From NCBI RefSeq assembly GCF_017573545.1, contig NZ_JAGEOK010000046.1, forward strand, positions 1 to 64,000: a stretch of DNA of 64,000 bases, in the 5' to 3' direction. This stretch comes from Actinomadura nitritigenes. GTDB lineage: Bacteria > Actinomycetota > Actinomycetes > Streptosporangiales > Streptosporangiaceae. Both the position numbers and the translations under genes were made by a program. The notes below the pieces were generated by a model. It had not been told where the DNA came from. It saw only the letters and a program-made list of their open reading frames with translations, and made no database searches. Below are positions 16,330 to 23,475 of this stretch, piece by piece (position 1 is the stretch's first letter; each line of letters opens with the position of its first letter).

Positions 16330-19323
16330 GTGGTGACCGAGGTGGCCGCGGACCCGTTCCGCACGCGCGTGCTGCGCGAGCGCGTCCTGCGCGCCTGGGA
16401 CGAGTCCCCGGCGCGCTTCCGCGAGGACGCCAACACCGAGGAGGACCACGCGCTCGGCGGCTACCGCGACCGCGTGGTCATCGAGCTGGCGCAGAACGCG
16501 GCGGACGCCGCGCTGCGCGCCGCCGTCCCCGGGCGGCTGCGGCTGGCGCTGGACTCCGCCCGCGCGGTGCTGACGGCGGCGAACACGGGCGCGCCGCTGG
16601 ACGCCGCGGGCGTCGAGGCCCTCTCCACGCTGCGGGCGTCCGCGAAGCGCGGCGACGCGGGCGCGGTGGGGCGGTTCGGCGTCGGGTTCGCGGCGGTCGT
16701 CGGCGTGACCTCCGAGCCGTCCATCGCATCCCGGACGGGCGGCGTCGAATGGTCGGAGGACCGGGCGCGCGCGCTCGCGGGCGGCCTCGCCGGGGTCGCG
16801 GACGAGCTGGCGCGGCGGGAGGGCCGGGTCCCGCTGCTGCGGCTGCCGTTCGAGGCGGAGGCGCCGCCGGAGGTCCCGGACGGGTTCGACACGGTCGTCC
16901 GGCTGCCGCTGCGGGCGGGCGCGGCCGGGTCCGTGCGGCGGCAGCTGGAGCAGGTGGACGCGGCGCTGATGCTGGCGCTGCCCGCGCTGGAGACCGTCGA
17001 GATCGAAATCGACGGCGACGTCCGGCTGCTCTCCGCCGAGCCGCGCCGAGCCGGGCTGGTCGTCGTCGACGGGCAGGCGTGGCAGACCGTCGAGGCGCAT
17101 GGGACGACGCCTGGAGAACTGCTTGAGGACCGGCCCGTGGAGGAACGGGCGCGCGCGTCCTGGCAGGTGCGATGGGCGCTCCCCGAGGAGGGCCTGCCGG
17201 ACGGTACGCCCGCCGTGGTGCACGCGCCCACGCCCAGCGACGAGCGGCTCGACCTGCCGGCGCTGCTCATAGCGTCGTTCCCGCTCGCGCCTGACAGGCG
17301 GCATGTCGCGCCCGGCCCCCTGACCGACTTCCTCGTGGCACGGGCCGCCGAGGCGTACGTGGACCTGCTGAAGGCGCGTCCGGCCGAGCCGCGCTTGCTC
17401 GACCTGGTGCCCGGCCCTGTGGGCGCCGGGGAACTGGACGCGCGGCTGCGGCGGGCCATCCGGGAACTCCTGCCCGAAGCGGCGCTCCTCCCCGTCCCGG
17501 ACGACCCCGAAGGCCGCCGGATGCGCGGCCGGGACGCCCTGGCGCTGGACGCCCCCGCCGCCTTCCTGGACCTCCTCGCGGGCCGCGCCGGCGAGGAGGC
17601 CGTCGTCGGCGGGCTCCTGCCGCCGGGCTGGCCGGCGCGGAGCCCGGCGCTGGCCGCGCTCGGCGTCCGCCGCGTCGAGCTGGCCGACGTCGTGGACGAG
17701 CTGGCCGCTGTGGACCGCGGACCGCGCTGGTGGCACCGGGTGTACGAGGCGCTCGCCGAGGCCGCCAGGGACGCTCTGGGGGCGCTTCCGGTGCCGCTGG
17801 CGGGCGAGACGGCACGGCTGGTGCGCGGTCCGCGCGGCCTGCTGGTCGCGGACGGCGTCGATCCGGAGGGCCTCGACGCGCTCGGGCTGCGGTTCGTGCA
17901 TCCCGGCGCCGTCCATCCGCTGCTGCTGCGGCTCGGCGCGGTCGAGGCGGGCCCGCGGGCGGTGCTCGGCGACCCGGCGGTGCGGGCCGCCGTGGAGGAC
18001 TCCTTCGACGCCGACGACCCCGGCGCCGTCGCCGAGGCCGTCCTGGGCCTGGTCGCGGCGGCCCGGCTCGACCCCGGCGAGGAGCCGTGGCTGGCCGAGC
18101 TGGCGCTCCCCGGCGACGACGGCGATCTCTACCCCGCCGGCGAGCTGCTCCTGCCGGACAGCCCGCTGCGGACCGTGATGGCCGGCGACGCGCCGTTCGG
18201 CGTCGTCGCGCCGGAGACGCTGGAGCGGTGGGGCGCCGAGACCCTCGCCGCCGCGGGCGTGCTGGACGGCTTCGCCCTCGTGCGCGCGGAGGACGTGAAC
18301 CTGTCCGGCCTGCTGGACGAGGCCGAGACGCTCGAACTCGACGACGAGGACCGCTGGGCCGACGACGTCCTCGAACGGATCGGCCCGCAGGAACTGCCGC
18401 CGCACGTGCCGGAGTTCCAGGCGGTCCGCGATCTGGAGCTGGTCGACGACTGGCCAGCCGCGCTGCGGCTCCTGGCCGCACCGCCATGGCGCGCCGCGAT
18501 CGTGGAGCCCGCCCACGTCGCCCTCTACACGGGCCACCGCGCCGTGGTCCCGTCCTACACCGCGTGGTGGCTGAGCCACCGTCCCATCCTGGACGGCCGC
18601 AGGCCGGGCGAGTTCCGCCTCCAGGGCGACGATGCGCTCGCGGGGCTCTACGACATCGCCCCGGAAGGATTCGACGAGCAGCTGCTGCTGGCCTTGGGCG
18701 TCCGTACCTCGCTGGCGGATCTGCTGGACGAACCCGGTGGCGCCCAAGAGCTGCTCGACCGGATGGGCGATCCGGAACGCACCGTCAGCCGGGTCCAGCT
18801 CGGCGGCCTATGGACGGCCCTCGCCGACACCGCCGTCACGGTGGAGCCGCCCGAGAGCGTGCGCGCGGTGGTGGACGGCGCCGTCGAGGTCGTCGACGCC
18901 GCCGACGCCCTCGTCCTGGACGGTCCCGACGTCTTGCCGCTGCTGGCGGGGCAGCCCCTGGTCATCGCCGCGCAGGGCCGGGACGCGCGGCTCGCCGAAC
19001 TGCTCGACCTGCCCCTGGCCGGTGACGAGGTGCCCGGCGAGGTGGAGACGGCGGGGGAGAAGCGGCCCGTCCCGGACGCCGTCAGGGCCGTGCTGCCGCA
19101 GGCGCCGGAGAGCTATCTCGCGCACGAGCGGCTCATCGTGGACGGCCAGGACGTCCCATGGTGGACGAGGGACGGCGAAGTCCACGCGAGCGGGGCCGGC
19201 GGCCTCGCGCGCGCGCTCGCCTGGGCCTGCGGGGACTGGGCGGCCAGGCTCCTCGCCGAGGCCGTCCTCCGCGACCCGGGCGCCCTGCCCCTCCTGCTGG
19301 CCGAGGACGACCTGGAGCCCTAG
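16330..19323 (+). CDS. Sacsin/HSP90-like ATPase-domain protein
   Basis: A 997-residue protein with a GHKL-type ATP-binding domain at the N-terminus, of the kind annotated as 'sacsin N-terminal ATP-binding-like'. The N-box is VIELAQNAADA (about 53-63, with the Asn that binds Mg-ATP), and the G2-type lid motif is GRFGVGFAAV (about 115-124). Usually these proteins bind and hydrolyse ATP as chaperone-like machines. The remaining 700 residues are alpha/beta, rich in Leu, Asp and Glu, and match nothing I can name; no transmembrane helix or signal peptide is seen. GTG at 16330 and GTG at 16342 (behind aggtgg) are both possible starts. The gene follows DUF3027 closely; as a pair they recur in actinomycetes. 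The function is unknown. Confidence 0.85.
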   Translation: MVTEVAADPFRTRVLRERVLRAWDESPARFREDANTEEDHALGGYRDRVVIELAQNAADAALRAAVPGRLRLALDSARAVLTAANTGAPLDAAGVEALSTLRASAKRGDAGAVGRFGVGFAAVVGVTSEPSIASRTGGVEWSEDRARALAGGLAGVADELARREGRVPLLRLPFEAEAPPEVPDGFDTVVRLPLRAGAAGSVRRQLEQVDAALMLALPALETVEIEIDGDVRLLSAEPRRAGLVVVDGQAWQTVEAHGTTPGELLEDRPVEERARASWQVRWALPEEGLPDGTPAVVHAPTPSDERLDLPALLIASFPLAPDRRHVAPGPLTDFLVARAAEAYVDLLKARPAEPRLLDLVPGPVGAGELDARLRRAIRELLPEAALLPVPDDPEGRRMRGRDALALDAPAAFLDLLAGRAGEEAVVGGLLPPGWPARSPALAALGVRRVELADVVDELAAVDRGPRWWHRVYEALAEAARDALGALPVPLAGETARLVRGPRGLLVADGVDPEGLDALGLRFVHPGAVHPLLLRLGAVEAGPRAVLGDPAVRAAVEDSFDADDPGAVAEAVLGLVAAARLDPGEEPWLAELALPGDDGDLYPAGELLLPDSPLRTVMAGDAPFGVVAPETLERWGAETLAAAGVLDGFALVRAEDVNLSGLLDEAETLELDDEDRWADDVLERIGPQELPPHVPEFQAVRDLELVDDWPAALRLLAAPPWRAAIVEPAHVALYTGHRAVVPSYTAWWLSHRPILDGRRPGEFRLQGDDALAGLYDIAPEGFDEQLLLALGVRTSLADLLDEPGGAQELLDRMGDPERTVSRVQLGGLWTALADTAVTVEPPESVRAVVDGAVEVVDAADALVLDGPDVLPLLAGQPLVIAAQGRDARLAELLDLPLAGDEVPGEVETAGEKRPVPDAVRAVLPQAPESYLAHERLIVDGQDVPWWTRDGEVHASGAGGLARALAWACGDWAARLLAEAVLRDPGALPLLLAEDDLEP

Positions 19324-19373
19324 ACGACCTGGAGTTCTGGACGGCCTGGAGTTCTGGACGGCCGGAGTTCTAG
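19307..19373. repeat. 17-bp tandem repeat spanning two convergent stop codons
   Basis: Four units of acgacctggagttctgg (19307-19323, 19324-19340, 19341-19357 and a 16-bp unit at 19358-19373), with small differences. The first unit holds the TAG stop of the ATPase gene. The last holds the TAG stop (on the minus strand) of DUF2530. The whole 46-bp gap between the two convergent genes consists of this repeat. Confidence 0.8.
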
Positions 19374-19747
19374 ACGTCCGCCTCGGAGGTCTCGGAGGTC
19401 TCGGACGTCTCGGACGCCTCCGCGACGGCGTCCTGGCGCGTGGCCCCGGGCCCCTCGGGGGCGCCGTCGGCGGGCAGCACCGCGTCCTCCACGGCGGCCT
19501 CGCGGCGCGCGGCGCGGGCGGCCTCCAGACGCTCGCGGCCCGCCTGGAGCCGCGGGATGTACCAGACGCCGAACAGGCCCGTGACGATCCCCGTCACGCA
19601 CACCCAGAGCCACCAGTGGTCCCCGGACGGCGTCCCGGCCACCAGCAGGACGACGAGCGCGACCGCCCACGCCACGGTGCCCGCGAGGGCCACACGGACG
19701 TCGTTGGTCCGCATGGGCGGCGGGTCCGGACGGCGCGGAGGGGTCAT
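19370..19747 (-). CDS. DUF2530 membrane protein
   Basis: A small actinobacterial membrane protein of unknown role, 125 residues. The family signature is present: PPPMRTNDVRVALAGTVAWAVALVVLL (helix 1, about 17-38), HWWLWVCVTGIVTGLFGVWYIPR (helix 2, about 44-65). The C-terminal 60 residues are charged and probably cytoplasmic, ending in SETSETSETSEADV, a low-complexity Ser/Glu/Thr repeat coded by 9-bp units. Orthologues I recall (Rv0879c) lack such a long tail. ATG at 19747 begins right at the conserved region. It is convergent with the ATPase gene. Confidence 0.85.
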   Translation of the reverse strand: MTPPRRPDPPPMRTNDVRVALAGTVAWAVALVVLLVAGTPSGDHWWLWVCVTGIVTGLFGVWYIPRLQAGRERLEAARAARREAAVEDAVLPADGAPEGPGATRQDAVAEASETSETSETSEADV

Positions 19748-19784
19748 GGAGATCAGGTTACGCGGCGGGCGGGCGAGAGGGGCG

Positions 19785-20348
19785 TCACACCCTGGGCTGG
19801 TGGAAGCCCGAGGTGAAGAGGGTGATCAGCCGCTCGTAGCTGGCCTCCAGGTCCTCCGGGAGGCCGAAGCCGCCCGCCGCCTCCAGCATGGCGAAGCCGT
19901 GCACGGCGGAGCGCAGGCAGCGGGTCGCGTGGACGAGCTCCGGGCCGTCCAGGCCGTAGCCGCGCAGTACGGCGTAGAGGACGCCGAGGACGCGTTCGGC
20001 GGCGGCGTCGGCGAAACGCCCGTGCTCGGCGGACTGCTCCAGCGACGCGTAGCGGCTAGGGTGCTCCACAACGTAGCCGCGGTAGGCGCGCATGATGGCC
20101 GCCACGGCGTCGTCCCGGGATCGTCCCATGGCGGCGGTACCGAGGCGGTCGGCCAGCTCTTCGAGGATTCTCGCGGTCACCAGCTGTCGCAACTCGGCCA
20201 GGTTGCGGACATGCTTGTAGAGGGAGGGGGTCGCGACCCCGGCCCGTCCGGCGACCGCGGCGAGCGTGAGGGCGCCGGGTCCGCCGGCGTCCACGACGGC
20301 GATGGCGGCGTCCACCACCGCGTCCGGCGTCAGGCCCGCGCGCGGCAT
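19785..20348 (-). CDS. TetR-family regulator (WHG type)
   Basis: A 187-residue repressor. LTPDAVVDAAIAVVDAGGPGALTLAAVAGRAGV and PSLYKHVRNLAEL form the HTH (residues 5-50). The C-terminal part, with WHG-domain features (LVHATRCLRSAVHGFAMLEAAGGFGL), places it in the TetR_C_33/WHG group. ATG at 20348 has aaagga seven bases upstream. A perfect dyad (AGCTAA-N5-TTAGCT) lies 35 bp upstream, the likely autoregulatory operator. The gene upstream, on the other strand, is MarR, so the two regulators share a promoter region of about 100 bp. Confidence 0.9.
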   Translation of the reverse strand: MPRAGLTPDAVVDAAIAVVDAGGPGALTLAAVAGRAGVATPSLYKHVRNLAELRQLVTARILEELADRLGTAAMGRSRDDAVAAIMRAYRGYVVEHPSRYASLEQSAEHGRFADAAAERVLGVLYAVLRGYGLDGPELVHATRCLRSAVHGFAMLEAAGGFGLPEDLEASYERLITLFTSGFHQPRV

Positions 20349-20382
20349 CCCGGTCCTTTCTTCGACTACTTAATAGCCAAAA

Positions 20383-20399
20383 AGCTAATAGTGTTAGCT
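20383..20399. promoter_or_regulatory. Candidate TetR operator
   Basis: AGCTAA-TAGTG-TTAGCT is a perfect dyad with 6-bp arms in an unusually AT-rich stretch between the divergent TetR and MarR genes. Position and size suit a TetR dimer controlling its own gene. Confidence 0.5.
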
Positions 20400-20451
20400 G
20401 GACCTGTCAAGGAGCGGGCGTGGCAGCATGGGTGACCAGCACGGGAGAACG

Positions 20452-20925
20452 ATGACGATGACTACGCCACCGACCGGCGGCCGGACCGCCTCGCCTCCGG
20501 GGCTGGCCGAGGAGCTGCGCATCTCGATCGCGCGGCTGTCGCGCCGGCTCCGGCACCTGCGGCCGCCGGCGCCCGACGGCGGGCCGAACCCGCTGTCGCT
20601 CACCCAGTTCGCGGCGCTCGCCGCCATCGAGCGGCACGGCTCCATGACGCCCGGCGAGCTGGCCGACCACGAGAAGGTGCAGCCGCCGTCGATGACGCGC
20701 GTCATCGCCTACCTGGAGGAACGCGGGCTCGTGGTCCGCAGCCCGCATCCGACCGACGGGCGCCAGGTGGTGCTGATGGCCACCGACGACGGCTCGGCGC
20801 TGCTGCGCGCCGAACGGCGCCGCAAGGAGGCGTGGCTGTCCACCCGCCTCGGCGAGCTGACCGAGGACGAGCGCGAGATCCTGCGCCGCGCCGCGCCGAT
20901 CATCGACAAGCTCAGCCGCTCCTGA
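20452..20925 (+). CDS. MarR-family transcriptional regulator
   Basis: A winged-helix regulator of 157 residues. The wHTH includes LTQFAALAAIERHGSMTPGELADHEKVQPPSMTRVIAYLEERGLVVR and the wing SPHPTDGRQVVLMATDDG, typical of MarR. ATG at 20452 has gggaga just upstream; an ATG at 20428 is possible but lacks such a site. The MFS exporter begins 99 bp downstream, on the same strand, with a strong palindrome across its start. The usual logic would be a drug-responsive repressor of that exporter. The pairing with DUF2530 upstream and MFS downstream recalls Rv0879c-Rv0880 of M. tuberculosis. Confidence 0.9.
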   Translation: MTMTTPPTGGRTASPPGLAEELRISIARLSRRLRHLRPPAPDGGPNPLSLTQFAALAAIERHGSMTPGELADHEKVQPPSMTRVIAYLEERGLVVRSPHPTDGRQVVLMATDDGSALLRAERRRKEAWLSTRLGELTEDEREILRRAAPIIDKLSRS

Positions 20926-21005
20926 CCCCGCCCCGCCGAATCCGGTACCAGGTGGCCGGATCCGGTGCCCTGAGGCGGTCCGGTTGCCGGAATAGCGGTC
21001 GCGCG

Positions 21006-21040
21006 ATTATCGTTAGCCTTGATAATGACTTCTGCTAACG
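21006..21040. promoter_or_regulatory. Candidate MarR operator across the MFS start
   Basis: Two nested perfect dyads: ATTATC-N9-GATAAT (21006-21026) and CGTTAGC-N16-GCTAACG (21011-21040). They overlap the ATG at 21025 and a TAGCCT box at 21014-21019. A MarR dimer here would block transcription initiation of the exporter. Confidence 0.55.
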
Positions 21041-22716
21041 ATGGACACGATGAACCGGACGGTGCCCCGGCGCGCGGGGCGCGCTCCGGGCGGCCCGGCC
21101 GCTCCGGGGCCGCGCTCCCCGTAGCGTCCCGCGCGCACCGCCGCCGTTCCGCCCCCCGCACCCCCGTCCGTTCCCCCCGCGCGGCCGTCCATCCGGCGGG
21201 CCGGCCGGACGCCGCCGGACCGCCGCCGCACGCCGAGCGCGCGGGGCTCCCGAATGGAGCGGTCCAAACAGCCGCCGGGCCGCCCGCCGACCAGGGCTCC
21301 GACGCCGGCCAGGCGCACCGGCCCGCCGAGGCGGGCGCCGCCGAGGCCGATCAGGCCGCGGGCGCCGTCGTCGCTGCCGAGGAGACCGACGCGGTCCTCG
21401 AAGCGCCGGACGCCGCCGCAGACGCCGCCGAGGACGCCGAGTCGGACGACCCCGAGGAAGCCCGATCCGGCGGCATGTTCCGGTCCCTCCGGACCCGGAA
21501 CTACCGGCTGTACGCCATGGGCCAGGTCATCTCCAACACCGGCACCTGGATGCAGCGCGTCGCGCAGGACTGGCTCGTCCTCGACCTCGCCCACAACAAC
21601 GGCACCGCGCTCGGCATCACCACCGGCCTGCAGTTCCTGCCGCTGCTGCTGTTCGGCCTGTGGGGCGGCGTGATCGCCGACCGCTACCGTAAGCGCCGCG
21701 TCCTGATGATCACCCAGGTGTCGATGGGCGCGCTCGCGCTGATCCTGGGCGTCCTCACCGTCACCGGCAACGCGCAGGTCTGGCACGTCTACCTGCTGGC
21801 GTTCGGGCTCGGCCTCGCCACCGTCGTCGACAACCCCACCCGCCAGTCGTTCGTGATCGAGATGGTCGGCAAGCGCGACCTGCCGAACGCGATCGCGCTG
21901 AACAGCGCCACCTTCAACGGCGCCCGGCTGCTCGGCCCCGCCGTCGCCGGCGTGCTGATCGCCGTCATCGGCACCGGCCCGGTGTTCCTCGTGAACGCCG
22001 CGTCGTTCGGCGCCGTGCTGCTCGGCCTGTACGCGATGCGCGAGAGCGAGCTGCACGACTCCGGCACCGTCAAGCGCGCCAAGGGGCAGCTCCGCGAGGG
22101 GCTGCGCTACGTCCGGGGGCGCCGCGACCTGGTCCTCGTCCTGGTGATGGTCGGCTTCGTCGCGACGTTCGGCATGAACTTCCAGATGACGACCGCGCTC
22201 GTCGCCAAGGAGGTCTTCCACACCGGGGCGTCCTCGTTCGGCCTCGCGTCCAGCATGCTGGCGCTCGGCGCGCTGACCGGCGCCCTGCTGGCCGCGCGGC
22301 GCGTGACCAAGCCCCGGCTCCGGCTGCTGGTCCTCGCCGCGATGACGTTCGGCGTGATGGAGACCGCCGCCGGGCTCGCCCCCACGTACTGGTCGTTCCT
22401 GGTGCTGCTCGTCCCCGCCGGGATCGCGCTGATGACCTTCACCACGTCGGCGAACGCGACGATGCAGCTCGGCGTCCAGCCCGAGATGCGCGGCCGCGTG
22501 ATGGGCCTCTACATGTTCGTCTTCATGGGGACCAACCCGCTCGGCGCGCCCACCGTCGGCTGGATGGCCGAGCAGTTCGGGCCCCGGCTGAGCATCGTGC
22601 TCGGCGGGCTGGTCTCGATGGCCATCGCGGTCGTCGTGGCGGCCCTCGCCGCGCCGCGCGGCTCGATCCGGCCGGCGCTCGCGCGGCTGGCCCGCGTCCC
22701 GGCGGCAGGCCGCTGA
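21025..22716 (+). CDS. MFS transporter (EntS-like, MFS_3) with long N-terminal tail
   Basis: A 12-helix exporter of the MFS_3 (EntS-like) group, 563 residues. The first 150 residues are disordered: a basic stretch (HRRRSAPRTP), then Ala/Glu/Asp-rich sequence. The fold starts with FRSLRTRNYRLYAMGQVISNTGTWMQRVAQDW (about 152-182), typical of this group. GLWGGVIADRYRKRRVLM matches motif A. ATG at 21025 lies five bases after a TAGCCT box, so the message may be leaderless; a TTG at 21019 is an alternative. If the tail is not translated, ATG at 21475 would be the start. The upstream MarR gene and the dyad at the start suggest local repression. Confidence 0.87.
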   Translation: MTSANDGHDEPDGAPARGARSGRPGRSGAALPVASRAHRRRSAPRTPVRSPRAAVHPAGRPDAAGPPPHAERAGLPNGAVQTAAGPPADQGSDAGQAHRPAEAGAAEADQAAGAVVAAEETDAVLEAPDAAADAAEDAESDDPEEARSGGMFRSLRTRNYRLYAMGQVISNTGTWMQRVAQDWLVLDLAHNNGTALGITTGLQFLPLLLFGLWGGVIADRYRKRRVLMITQVSMGALALILGVLTVTGNAQVWHVYLLAFGLGLATVVDNPTRQSFVIEMVGKRDLPNAIALNSATFNGARLLGPAVAGVLIAVIGTGPVFLVNAASFGAVLLGLYAMRESELHDSGTVKRAKGQLREGLRYVRGRRDLVLVLVMVGFVATFGMNFQMTTALVAKEVFHTGASSFGLASSMLALGALTGALLAARRVTKPRLRLLVLAAMTFGVMETAAGLAPTYWSFLVLLVPAGIALMTFTTSANATMQLGVQPEMRGRVMGLYMFVFMGTNPLGAPTVGWMAEQFGPRLSIVLGGLVSMAIAVVVAALAAPRGSIRPALARLARVPAAGR

Positions 22717-22851
22717 CGCCCCGCGCCGGCGGCGCGCCACGGCCCGGCGCCCGGCGGCGCGGCGGCGACCGGCGCCGATGGCGCAGCGCAACCGCGTGAC
22801 AACGGGTGCCGTCTGCTGGAAAGCTGAAGTGGTGGCTCTCCGGACGTTCCC

Positions 22852-23475
22852 ATGAGGCTCTTCGTGGCGCTCGTACCGCCACCGGACATCCTGGACGAGC
22901 TCGAGGAGGCCGTCCTTCCGCACAAGGACGACGTCCCCGAGCTGAAATGGATCCGGCGGGAGCTGCTCCACGTCACGCTGGCCTTCCTCGGCGAGTGCGA
23001 CGACCGCACCGTCGACCGGCTCCTGCCCCGGCTGGAGCGCGCCGCCCGGCGGCACGAGCGGATGACGCTGTCGCTGGCGGGCGGCGGCGCGTTCCCGAGC
23101 AACGGAGCGCACGCCCGCGTGCTGTGGACGGGCCTGTACGGCGACCGGCGGGGCCTGGCCCGGCTCGCGGCGTCCGTGGCCGCCGCGGGGCGCCGCGCCG
23201 GGACGCCGCCCGACAAGCACCGCTCGTTCCGGCCGCACATGACCCTCGCCAGGTCCCGGCAGCCGATCGACGTGCGGCCGCTGATGGAGGCGCTGTCGGC
23301 CTTCGCGACCGGCTCGTGGACGGCCGACGCCGTCCAGCTGATGTGCAGCCACCTGCCCGGCAGGCAGTACGACCAGCTGACCTACGAACCGCTGAAGACC
23401 TGGTCGCTGCGCTACAGCTCCGGCGGGGGCGGCGCGGGCCGGTCGGCGTCCGGCGGGCCCCAGGGGACGCCGTAG
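22852..23475 (+). CDS. thpR: RNA 2',3'-cyclic phosphodiesterase
   Basis: A 2H-phosphoesterase (formerly 2'-5' RNA ligase family) of 207 residues, which opens 2',3'-cyclic phosphates on RNA ends. Both catalytic HxTx motifs are present: HVTL at 40-43 and HMTL at 129-132. The start MRLFVALVPP is typical. The last 20 residues (Gly/Ser-rich) lie in the region that also codes for the end of the minus-strand gene starting at 25601; the two genes overlap by 64 bp tail to tail. No Shine-Dalgarno sequence is clear before ATG 22852. Confidence 0.92.
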   Translation: MRLFVALVPPPDILDELEEAVLPHKDDVPELKWIRRELLHVTLAFLGECDDRTVDRLLPRLERAARRHERMTLSLAGGGAFPSNGAHARVLWTGLYGDRRGLARLAASVAAAGRRAGTPPDKHRSFRPHMTLARSRQPIDVRPLMEALSAFATGSWTADAVQLMCSHLPGRQYDQLTYEPLKTWSLRYSSGGGGAGRSASGGPQGTP

